Shown here: piece by piece, positions 13,108 through 20,273 of the stretch
Position numbering within the stretch: position 1 is the first letter of the stretch
How the letters are laid out: the number at the start of each line of letters is the position of its first letter
DNA from: JBJXFK01 sp046155505
Lineage (GTDB): Bacteria > Planctomycetota > Phycisphaerae > UBA1845 > Fen-1342
Length of the DNA stretch: 21,234 nt
NCBI GenBank assembly: GCA_046155505.1
Contig: JBJXFK010000242.1
Span: 1-21,234, forward strand
Direction of reading: 5' to 3'
Program-made: the position numbers and the translations under genes
The notes under the pieces: generated by a model
Databases searched by the model: none
Seen by the model: only the letters and a program-made list of their open reading frames with translations
What the model was told of the DNA's origin: nothing

Positions 13108-14232
13108 TCAACGACCCGGCGTCAGCAGCACGTCCGCCGTCATGCCGGCGCGCACATGCTCAGCCGCGTCACGCAGCACGACTTTGATTCGAAACACCTG
13201 CTTCGATCGCTCTTCCGGCGTTTGCACATTCGCCGGCGAAAATTCAGCCTCGCGCGACACGTACACGACCTCGCCACGCAACGTGCGATCCGGGGCAGCC
13301 GACAATCGCACCGGCAGCGTCGCACCCGGCACGATCGCCGTGTAACGCTCGGGCACGTACGCACGGATCCACATCTCGCTGTTGTCGATGAGCGTCGCAA
13401 CCGGCGCTCCCGGCGCGACGAGATCACCCGGCCGCAAATCAATTGCCTCGATAACACCGTCGCACGGCGCGATGACTTGCAGTTCGTCAATTTGCTTGCG
13501 AATCGCCGCCATGTGGCTCTCGGCCGATTTGGTCTCGGCCTCCACCCGCGCGATTTCCTCCATTCGAAATCCCGCAACATACAGGGCAAGCTCCGCCTCG
13601 GCCTTGGCTAGATTCGCCCGCGCCTCGCCGATGTCCTCTTGCCGCGTGCCCTCTTCGGCGAGCATCAATTCATGCCGAGCCGCGTCGCTGCGAGCCTTCA
13701 CTACGTCCAGTGCGCGCGTCTTTTCAATCAACTCATCGCGCGAGCCGATTCCTTGTTTCACGAGTTCGCTGATGCGGTCAAAATCGTTCTGCGCTTTCGG
13801 AAGCTCCGCCACCGCCGCCGCGACTCGGTCACGCAACATTTGCACTTCAAGCGGCCGCGGGCCCGCCTCCAGCTTTTGCAAAATCGCGAGCGCTCGATCG
13901 CGGGCCGCACGCGCCGCGGCGACCTCCTCGGGACGATTCCCGGCGCGCATCATGTCCAGCCGCGCCGCACCGGCCTTCGCCGACATCTCCGCTTCGGCGA
14001 GCCGCTCCATCAGATCATACGGCTCGAATCGCACGAGCACGTCACCCTGCTTCACACGGTCGCCCTCGCGCACGCGCACCTCGGCGCATCGACCGCCGAC
14101 GCGGGAGCCGACGCGAATATCCTGCGCCTCGACAATCCCCGAAACGCTCGGCACGTCCGGCGAGCGCTGCTGCAGGACAAGCGCCGCAATCGCCGCCACG
14201 ACCACGATCGAGATCAATATGACCCTGAACAT
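13108..14232 (-). CDS. HlyD-type membrane fusion (periplasmic adaptor) protein
   Basis: A 374-residue adaptor with an N-terminal membrane anchor (residues 4-21). Next comes the first half of a lipoyl-like domain (SGIVEAQDIRVGSRVGGRC... DRVKQGDVLVRFEPYDL) and a long helical hairpin rich in Ala/Glu/Arg (about 75-255). The second lipoyl half (VIAPCDGVIEAIDLRPGDLV) and a beta-barrel region ending AGMTADVLLTPG follow. It resembles the YhiI/YbhG adaptors that link an ABC-2 exporter to an outer-membrane channel, implying export across a two-membrane envelope. First gene of the operon; it ends 14 bp before the ATPase ATG, or overlaps a TTG start. The Shine-Dalgarno for the ATG at 14232 is weak. No TolC-like gene is adjacent. 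Confidence 0.93.
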   Translation of the reverse strand: MFRVILISIVVVAAIAALVLQQRSPDVPSVSGIVEAQDIRVGSRVGGRCAEVRVREGDRVKQGDVLVRFEPYDLMERLAEAEMSAKAGAARLDMMRAGNRPEEVAAARAARDRALAILQKLEAGPRPLEVQMLRDRVAAAVAELPKAQNDFDRISELVKQGIGSRDELIEKTRALDVVKARSDAARHELMLAEEGTRQEDIGEARANLAKAEAELALYVAGFRMEEIARVEAETKSAESHMAAIRKQIDELQVIAPCDGVIEAIDLRPGDLVAPGAPVATLIDNSEMWIRAYVPERYTAIVPGATLPVRLSAAPDRTLRGEVVYVSREAEFSPANVQTPEERSKQVFRIKVVLRDAAEHVRAGMTADVLLTPGR

Positions 14233-14316
14233 GACAATTTATCGTAGACGAATCTCGCCCCGCGCGAAACGAAGCCGCGAGTACGCGCGACCACTCGAGG
14301 CTTCACAATAAATGGA

Positions 14317-14353
14317 ACGACCGCAGCATGGCCCTCGCTCATGCCGCGGTCGT
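14317..14353 (-). terminator. strong terminator hairpin of the exported dockerin-like protein gene
   Basis: The arms ACGACCGCAGCATG (14317-14330) and CATGCCGCGGTCGT (14340-14353) pair at 13 of 14 positions around a 9-base loop. On the minus strand the stem is followed by TCCATTTATTGT, a T-rich but imperfect run. It lies about 60 bp past the stop of the 930-residue protein, the right place to end that leftward transcript before the export operon. Confidence 0.8.
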
Positions 14354-14410
14354 CAGTGGAAAAGGAGACTACCTGCGTCTACGGTCAAACGTCAGGCAGT
14401 TCGCTACCGT

Positions 14411-17203
14411 TTACTGGCACGCCAAGCCGAACGCCGAGAGCAATTGCGACAGATCCGCCAGATCGACGTCGCCATCCAGGTCGATGTCGCCCATCGCCCG
14501 CGTCGCGCCGCTTGCCACGCCGAAATTCGACAGCAACGTCGAGAGATCGACCAGATTGATCTGACCATCATTATTCAGATCGGTGTCGCAGGCGTATTGC
14601 AGCGTCAGCGTGCCCGTACCCACCGCGCTCAGGTTGTTGCCCGCCACGCGGAAGCTGTACACCTGACCGGCATTCATGTCGAAGTTCTCGACGATGCTTT
14701 GATTCGTGCAACCCGAGACGCCCGCATTGTCGTTGCAAGCGACCTCGAAACCGCACTGACCTTCGTAGATACCGAGCACCGTGTTCAGCGTCGTGCCGGG
14801 GCAGGTCGCCGCACGCATCTTGCCCTTGAGAACGGGCGTGTACATGAACCACACGTCGCGTCCCGGACCTTGCGTCGAGTCGCAGAACGACACTTCATTG
14901 CTCGGGCTGGATTCGGTCAGGTCGAAGGCGTTCGTGCCGAGCACCGCCGCTGCGGCCGTGCTGCAATCGTCATTCGCCACCGCCGCGGGAGCCGTTGCGA
15001 TCGTCAGATTCATCGTGCTCGTCGCCGACAGGAAAGCGGCCGGCGGAGCCGCGATGCGAATCAGATACGGCGTGCCCGCATCCAGAACCACGCGACCGAT
15101 ACGGCTGCGGCTGCTGGTGCAACCCGTGACCGGGCCGGTGACATAGTTGTCATTGCACGCCAGCTCAAATCCGTTGCAACCGGTGTAGATCGACAGCGTC
15201 GTGTCATAGTTCGCACCGCACGTCTCGATGCGATATTCCTGCGTCACGCCCGGCGTAAAGCTGAACCAGCGATCGGTCTTGGTATTCGACACGCACGAAG
15301 CGCTCAGCGCCGGATCGTTGTTATACGCCGCGCACGGACTTTGGGCCGGTGCGAGGACGTTCGTGCCCTGGCTAACCGCAATCGCCCCTGCGCAGGTGTC
15401 GTTCGCCGCAGCCGGGAAGGCCGGATCGATCGACACCACGCTATTGGTGGTGACCGCCGCCGCGCCGCACGGACCGTTGATCTCGCAGCGATAGGTGCCG
15501 AAATCAAGAATGCCCGGACGGTTGATTCGCATCTGGAAGCTGGTCGCGCCGGTCAGGTCCGCGCCGCTCGGCGTCGTTCCGTCGCTCAGCGCCACATTAT
15601 CCTTGTACCACTGATAAGTCACCGGCCGCGTGCCGAGCGCTTGGGCGTTGAGAATCACCGTTGAGGTGCAAGCCGAAACCAGCACGGACGCCGTCGGATT
15701 GAGCGAAATCGACGGCGCGACGCAGCCCGTGCCACCGGCTGTCACGACCACCCAAGACGTCGCACCGGGGATCAACTGATTACCACCCTGGAAGCCGACG
15801 ATCGCGCTGCCGTCCGGCGCGATGCCGCTCGGGAAGCCAAGCTTGCAAAGGCCGCGATTCGGGTCGCCGAAATCGCCGATGGGACCATAGTTCGCGAACA
15901 ATCCGTCGACGTTTTCGCTATCGAGATAGTCGTACCAATCGCTCATCACGTTGTCGGCGCTGGTCCAGATGAACCCGCCCGCCATAAAGCTGCCGCAGGT
16001 GCTGTACGTTGCAATGCCGACCACCGTGTTGCCGTCTTCGGTCATGCCCGTCGCGCTCAGCCGCGGCGGCTGCCCGCAACTCGTCACCGACGCCGGCAGC
16101 CAGCTCGCCTCGACCGACAGATTATTACCGAGGAATTCCGGCTCACTCCACGTCGACGTGCCCGCGTCCCATGTCCACTTGGCGAGGAATCCGTTACCAG
16201 TCAAGTCCTCGACCGCATTACCGACCACGATCGTGCCGGTCGAGTTCATGTGCATGCTGCCGACGGTCGTCGAGTAGGTGTAGAACAGCGTACCGCCTGC
16301 GTCAGACGTGCCGTTCGGCAGATAGGACATGTCGTAGCTGCTCGTGCCGGCGTTCCAGCGCCAAATCACCGGCCGACCGCCGTCCGGGTCCGTACCCGCA
16401 CCCGCGCCGACGTTGTGCTCCTGCGCGCCAAGAACGACCAAACCGTCATTGCTCACCGCATACGCATTGCCGGTGCGACGACGCCAGGTGTTGGTCGACG
16501 TGCGGAACGGCGTCGGCATAATCGTGAACTGACCGAGGCCGCCGTTACCCAGCGAGTCCCAGATGTACGCACGCCACTGGAACGAATTCGCCGATATCGT
16601 CGCGCCAGCGGCGTTGTTATATGTCGAAATGTACGCCAACCCGACGATGAATCGACCGTTCGGCGACATCGCATGCGGGTTGAGAAACGTCCCCGACGAC
16701 CCGCCGCTCGAAGACGAGCCGTAGACCATAAGGCTCGGAACGATCGGCAGACCACCCATATCCAGCACGGTCGGGCCAGTCGCCGACCATCGCGCGCCGC
16801 GAAACTCAGTCAACGGGATTGCTGTCGGAACCAGCGTCGGCGTCATGCTGAACGGCGGCGCCACGCCGGTCGCGGCATTGCCGAAAACCTGCGGGCTGCT
16901 ATTCGGAATCACGAGCGTCTGAAACTGGCCATCCGCCGAAAGCAGGCCGCCGCCGCCGCCACCGATGTTCGCGCCGCTCAGTGCGTTGCCGATGAGCGTC
17001 CAACGCGCCCCGCCGGCGGTGCCGAAGCCGCTACCGCCAATGTAGCGCGTGCCCGCGAGATCGGCCGTCACCGAATTCGGGACTCCGCTGCCGAGCGAGA
17101 TGATTTCCGGTTGAGCGACTGCGACGGCGACAGGCATCGCGACTGCGATGATGGTCGTCGCTAGGCATGCACGCATGCCGGTGAACGTGTTCGTGATTCC
17201 CAT
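14411..17203 (-). CDS. large exported multidomain protein with HAF-like repeats, Ig-like domain, two PPC-like domains and dockerin-like C terminus
   Basis: A 930-residue secreted protein. Residues 1-30 form a signal peptide (hydrophobic core ending PVAVAVA|Q). Residues ~40-490 hold five degenerate repeats of the form (M/V/I)xxDGxxVVG, at 179-188, 250-259, 319-328, 387-396 and 461-470, resembling the HAF extracellular repeat. An Ig-like domain is at 494-596 (YQWYKDNVALSDG, GTYRCEI). Two pre-peptidase-like modules follow at about 597-741 and 742-870, each with NDxC, DxWFxxTP and ACNDN. The last 60 residues (871-930) are a dockerin-type pair of Ca-binding loops, DTDLNNDGQIN and DIDLDGDVD. No catalytic motif is seen; it is probably a cell-surface or matrix protein. 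The start at 17203 has AGAGGA seven bases upstream. Confidence 0.86.
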   Translation of the reverse strand: MGITNTFTGMRACLATTIIAVAMPVAVAVAQPEIISLGSGVPNSVTADLAGTRYIGGSGFGTAGGARWTLIGNALSGANIGGGGGGLLSADGQFQTLVIPNSSPQVFGNAATGVAPPFSMTPTLVPTAIPLTEFRGARWSATGPTVLDMGGLPIVPSLMVYGSSSSGGSSGTFLNPHAMSPNGRFIVGLAYISTYNNAAGATISANSFQWRAYIWDSLGNGGLGQFTIMPTPFRTSTNTWRRRTGNAYAVSNDGLVVLGAQEHNVGAGAGTDPDGGRPVIWRWNAGTSSYDMSYLPNGTSDAGGTLFYTYSTTVGSMHMNSTGTIVVGNAVEDLTGNGFLAKWTWDAGTSTWSEPEFLGNNLSVEASWLPASVTSCGQPPRLSATGMTEDGNTVVGIATYSTCGSFMAGGFIWTSADNVMSDWYDYLDSENVDGLFANYGPIGDFGDPNRGLCKLGFPSGIAPDGSAIVGFQGGNQLIPGATSWVVVTAGGTGCVAPSISLNPTASVLVSACTSTVILNAQALGTRPVTYQWYKDNVALSDGTTPSGADLTGATSFQMRINRPGILDFGTYRCEINGPCGAAAVTTNSVVSIDPAFPAAANDTCAGAIAVSQGTNVLAPAQSPCAAYNNDPALSASCVSNTKTDRWFSFTPGVTQEYRIETCGANYDTTLSIYTGCNGFELACNDNYVTGPVTGCTSSRSRIGRVVLDAGTPYLIRIAAPPAAFLSATSTMNLTIATAPAAVANDDCSTAAAAVLGTNAFDLTESSPSNEVSFCDSTQGPGRDVWFMYTPVLKGKMRAATCPGTTLNTVLGIYEGQCGFEVACNDNAGVSGCTNQSIVENFDMNAGQVYSFRVAGNNLSAVGTGTLTLQYACDTDLNNDGQINLVDLSTLLSNFGVASGATRAMGDIDLDGDVDLADLSQLLSAFGLACQ

Positions 17204-17268
17204 TGATGCATCCTCTGTGGATACGACCGGTTGCCTCCGCCAACACACAGTTGGCCAACGTGGGGTTG

Positions 17269-17297
17269 AAGATATCGCAATAATTTGTCCCTGTCAA
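17269..17297 (-). promoter_or_regulatory. sigma70-type promoter for the exported protein gene
   Basis: On the minus strand, TTGACA (17297-17292) and TATCTT (17274-17269) are separated by exactly 17 bases. Transcription would start near 17262, leaving a leader of about 60 bases with the AGAGGA ribosome site. Confidence 0.75.
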
Positions 17298-17313
17298 TGT
17301 TTGTGCAAACATT
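17296..17313. promoter_or_regulatory. 18-bp palindrome, candidate operator
   Basis: AATGTTTG TG CAAACATT has perfect 8-bp arms. It touches the -35 element of the leftward promoter and lies about 23 bp upstream of the rightward -35. This is a position suited to an activator or repressor acting on both divergent genes. Confidence 0.6.
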
Positions 17314-17335
17314 TTGAGAGATTGTCTCCGGGCGC

Positions 17336-17364
17336 GTGACAACTGACGCTGCACTCGCTATGCT
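17336..17364 (+). promoter_or_regulatory. sigma70-like promoter for the HTH protein gene
   Basis: GTGACA (17336-17341) and TATGCT (17359-17364) are 17 bases apart. A start near 17371 would leave a ~15-base leader containing AAGGTGG before the ATG at 17386. TATAGT at 17366-17371 is an alternative -10 but would leave almost no leader. Confidence 0.5.
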
Positions 17365-17385
17365 GTATAGTTGAAAGGTGGACCG

Positions 17386-18606
17386 ATGTCGGCCGACACG
17401 ACACAACTCGTTTCAGAGACTAGAGATGCGCTTCAAGACGTGCGCGGCACACTGATCGAGCTCTTCAGCTCGGTCGAGGCCAATCCCGAGGCACCGCAGG
17501 ACGTAGCCCGAAAACTCGGCATCAATCGCAACCTCACATGGAAGCTTTCGCGGGTCATGACCGCCAAGACGCCCTTCAACGCTCTCAACTTCCTCCCCGG
17601 CGGACAGGGTATCGAACTCGCACTGAAAGCGTTTCGAGTCGCCGGTGCCCCGGAACTAAAAGTCAAGCGCGTCGCCGAGGCGATGCAAAAGCTCACCGAT
17701 GTGATCGAAACCCACGCCGACGATCGCGAGCATCTGGAACTAACCCTAGAAAGCATGGGCCTCTTCCAACGCGAAACCCGCCCCGAAAGCGGCCTAGAAC
17801 TTGCATACCGCGGCAACAGTATGGTCTGGGGAGTACACGCCCGCGCCCGCGTTTCGGCCGCCTTTTTCGCCCCCGGCAACAATGGCCCGGCAACCGTCGA
17901 CTACGCACAGATCGCGGCATTGCTCGGTTTTCGGCGACTGCGACCGTCCGCACGCTGGCGTCTGTACCGCATGCAAATGCACGATGATAAGGGCGCAGCA
18001 CTAGCCAACGTACCCGGCGCGATCGGTAGTCGCCTCGACGGTGATCCGCCGCTGATTTTTCGCGAATTCTGCTCTCCGAATATGCCAAAGCTTGACGCGA
18101 ACCACGGACCGGAAGGCGTCGAATATGTGCTACCCGGAGGACCCGTTGGCAATACCGCCGCCTTCGATTGCGTCACCGGCTATTCGCTTTGCGGTCTGCC
18201 CGCCTACCGCGATGCCAATAACGAATTCGCCTCCACCGCGCTCTCGAACACAATGCCCGTCGAGACCATTATCTTCGACCTCATCGTGCATCAGCGTGTG
18301 AATTTTCCGAACGAACCCGAAGTCGCGATCTACGGCTTCCCGCACGGCGGCGGCGAAAGCCCGGCCGAACAACGCGTCGAAAACCGCCTGCCCGTTCCCT
18401 ATTCGATCACCGAACTCGCCGGCAAGCCGCCGGTAGTCGCCACGCCGCTCGTCCCGCGCTACTCAGAGATGTTCCAGTTTGTCATGAACAAAATGAACTG
18501 GAACCCATCCGAGTTCCGCGGCTGGCGCGTGCAAATCAGCCATCCCCCGATGGCATCGCGCCTGGTTCTCCGCTGGCCGCTGTGCGATCCGCCCGCAGCG
18601 GAATGA
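17386..18606 (+). CDS. unrecognised protein with N-terminal helix-turn-helix
   Basis: A 406-residue soluble-looking protein with no family I can name. Residues ~35-58 (APQDVARKLGINRNLTWKLSRVM) read as a helix-turn-helix. They are preceded by a helical segment and followed by helical stretches to ~130. Residues ~140-400 form a second, more beta-rich part with GNSMVWGVHARARVS, REFCSPNMP and GFPHGGGESP. No catalytic signature, signal peptide or membrane segment is visible. The ATG at 17386 is favoured over an upstream in-frame TTG at 17371 by AAGGTGG. The gene diverges from the exported protein and precedes gmk by 82 bp on the same strand. It could be a ligand-binding transcription factor, with DNA binding by the first domain and a large effector domain, but this is inference. 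Confidence 0.75.
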   Translation: MSADTTQLVSETRDALQDVRGTLIELFSSVEANPEAPQDVARKLGINRNLTWKLSRVMTAKTPFNALNFLPGGQGIELALKAFRVAGAPELKVKRVAEAMQKLTDVIETHADDREHLELTLESMGLFQRETRPESGLELAYRGNSMVWGVHARARVSAAFFAPGNNGPATVDYAQIAALLGFRRLRPSARWRLYRMQMHDDKGAALANVPGAIGSRLDGDPPLIFREFCSPNMPKLDANHGPEGVEYVLPGGPVGNTAAFDCVTGYSLCGLPAYRDANNEFASTALSNTMPVETIIFDLIVHQRVNFPNEPEVAIYGFPHGGGESPAEQRVENRLPVPYSITELAGKPPVVATPLVPRYSEMFQFVMNKMNWNPSEFRGWRVQISHPPMASRLVLRWPLCDPPAAE

Positions 18607-18688
18607 TCCGCGCAAATTGCGAAGCGGGTTCGTCCCGCCGCGCTACACAGCCGCGAACTTTCTGACCATAATCCGCAGGATGAGCGAA

Positions 18689-19264
18689 ATGCGTCGCGGT
18701 CGATTGCTGGTCATCAGCGGCCCATCGGGAGCAGGCAAGACGTCGATCTGCGACGGCCTGCTCGAAACCGTGCCGCGCGCGCGCTGGTCGGTCAGCGTCA
18801 CCACCCGTCCGCGCCGCGGCAACGAAGTCGATGGCGAGGCATACCGCTTTATCACCCGCGCTGAATACGACCGCATGGTCGCCGCCGGCGAATTGCTCGA
18901 ACACGCCGAGTATCTCGGTAACGGCTACGGCACGCCCTTGAACCCCGTGCGCGACGCGATTGCAAACGGCGACGTGCTGATTCTCGAAATCGATGTGCAG
19001 GGGGCCGAGCAGGTCGCACGCAAGATGCCCGACAGCATCCGCGTGTTCATCCTGCCGCCCACGATGGAGACGCTGCAAGCGCGCCTGCAAGGCCGCAAGA
19101 CCGAATCTGACGCGATACAGAAGAAGCGCCTGGCCGAAGCCGACGGCGAGATCGCCTTCGCTCGCAACAGCGGGGTCTATCCATATGTCATCACGAATGA
19201 TATACTTGACGACTCGATACAGCAGGTGCATCGGATCCTGACCCAGGAGATGGCGACTCCATGA
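18689..19264 (+). CDS. gmk: guanylate kinase
   Basis: Guanylate kinase phosphorylates GMP to GDP with ATP, an essential step of guanine nucleotide supply. The 191-residue product carries the P-loop SGPSGAGKTS near its N terminus and the GMP-binding region SVSVTTRPRRGNEVDGEAYRF. GYGTPLNPV (where related enzymes have a Tyr-Gly-Thr motif) and the ILEIDVQGAEQV strand with the conserved Asp follow. The ATG at 18689 (MRRGRLLVISG) has AGGA eight bases upstream; an ATG at 18680 would add three residues. Its stop overlaps the rpoZ start as ATGA, indicating coupling. The gmk-rpoZ-coaBC order is conserved in many bacteria. Confidence 0.97.
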   Translation: MRRGRLLVISGPSGAGKTSICDGLLETVPRARWSVSVTTRPRRGNEVDGEAYRFITRAEYDRMVAAGELLEHAEYLGNGYGTPLNPVRDAIANGDVLILEIDVQGAEQVARKMPDSIRVFILPPTMETLQARLQGRKTESDAIQKKRLAEADGEIAFARNSGVYPYVITNDILDDSIQQVHRILTQEMATP

Positions 19265-19488
19265 TCAACCCGCTCAAGAGCGATGAAATTATCAACAAAG
19301 TCGGCGGCCGCTTTCGGCTGACCGCGCTCATTCAGAAGCGCTGGCTCGAACTGCTCCAAGGTTCGCACCCGCTCGTCGACCCCGCCGGCAAAACCGATAT
19401 GGAAGTCGTCGTCGACGAAATCCTCCAAGGCAAAATCGGCATCGACTACAAAGCCTCCGGCCTGGGCGATATCTCGAAGTCGAACTAG
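19261..19488 (+). CDS. rpoZ: DNA-directed RNA polymerase omega subunit
   Basis: A 75-residue omega subunit, which helps the beta' subunit fold and join RNA polymerase. Recognisable by the short length, NPLKSDEIINKVGGRFRLT near the start (the conserved Asn-Lys and Arg-Phe), ALIQKRWLELLQG, and VVVDEILQGKI in the second half. It overlaps gmk by four bases (ATGA) and is followed after 18 bp by coaC. Small and easily missed, but context and motifs agree. Confidence 0.94.
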   Translation: MINPLKSDEIINKVGGRFRLTALIQKRWLELLQGSHPLVDPAGKTDMEVVVDEILQGKIGIDYKASGLGDISKSN

Positions 19489-19506
19489 TCGCCGGCCTCG
19501 AACCCA

Positions 19507-20127
19507 ATGGCTGACCCCAAACGAGTCGCACCGCCAGCATCCGTCTCCGGCTCGCTCGCCGGATATGAGGTGCTCGTCTGCGTTTGCGGCGGCGTGGCCG
19601 CGTACAAAGTCGCCGCAGTCGTGTCGCAACTCGTCCAATCCGGCTGCGGCGTAAACGTCGCCATGACCCGCGCCGCACGCAAGTTCATCGGCGCGGTCAC
19701 GTTCCAGGCGCTCACCGGCCGCGCGGTACACACCAGCCTGTGGCCCGCGACCGAGGGGGGCGACATCGCCCACCTCAAGCTCAGTGAGCGAGCCGACCTG
19801 CTACTCGTTGCACCGGCCACGGCAAACGTCCTCGGCAAACTCGCCAGCGGCATCGCAGACGATCTCGTCAGCTCACTCCTACTCGGTAGCGATTGCCCCG
19901 TCCTGCTCGCTCCCGCCATGAACACGCGTATGTGGCAGCATCCGGCCGTGCAGCGAAGCGTCGAATTCCTGCGGCAGCACAAGTTCGCCTTCATCGGCCC
20001 CGGCAGCGGCTGGCAAGCCTGCCGCGCCGTCGGCCACGGCCGCATGAGCGAGCCCGACGAAATTGTCGCGATGATGCGTGAGTCGTTACTCAAGCATCCG
20101 CCGCGACATCCGAAGAATGCAGAATGA
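19507..20127 (+). CDS. coaC: phosphopantothenoylcysteine decarboxylase (flavoprotein half of CoaBC)
   Basis: CoaC decarboxylates 4'-phosphopantothenoyl-cysteine to 4'-phosphopantetheine using FMN, in coenzyme A synthesis. The 206 residues correspond to the N-terminal half of the usual CoaBC fusion. GGVAAYK near 28-34 and the catalytic His89 in DIAHLKLSERAD are present. VAPATANVLGKLASGIADDL, the PAMNTRMW motif (136-143) and the flap Cys172 in GWQACRAVGHGRMSEP follow. The last codons and TGA stop (20125-20127) lie within the left arm of a palindromic repeat. The CoaB half follows as a separate frame 146 bp later, in a different reading frame. The result is two genes rather than the common bifunctional protein. 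Confidence 0.94.
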   Translation: MADPKRVAPPASVSGSLAGYEVLVCVCGGVAAYKVAAVVSQLVQSGCGVNVAMTRAARKFIGAVTFQALTGRAVHTSLWPATEGGDIAHLKLSERADLLLVAPATANVLGKLASGIADDLVSSLLLGSDCPVLLAPAMNTRMWQHPAVQRSVEFLRQHKFAFIGPGSGWQACRAVGHGRMSEPDEIVAMMRESLLKHPPRHPKNAE

Positions 20128-20232
20128 AGAATGCAGAATGCAGAATGCAGAATGCAGAACGTCGCGTCTCCAAGCCAGCGACGTCCGCGAGGCGAGCAAC
20201 TTTCTGCATTCTGCATTCTTCATTCTGCATTC
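20115..20232. repeat. inverted repeat of GCAGAAT units between coaC and coaB
   Basis: The left arm 20115-20145 and right arm 20202-20232 are perfect 31-bp inverted copies built from GAATGCAGAATGAAGAATGC-type heptamer units. The left side continues with further GCAGAAT copies to 20159. The central 40-odd bases are unrelated and non-coding. The coaC TGA stop is contributed by the left arm. In RNA it would form a very long hairpin between the two genes. Confidence 0.9.
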
Positions 20233-20273
20233 GCCGCTAGGCGTCACGAAAAGCGTTCGAACATCGAGTGCAT

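Noticed and set aside
14312..15664. 450-codon plus-strand open frame
   Set aside because: Antisense to the dockerin-like protein; Arg/His-rich, and begins inside a terminator hairpin.
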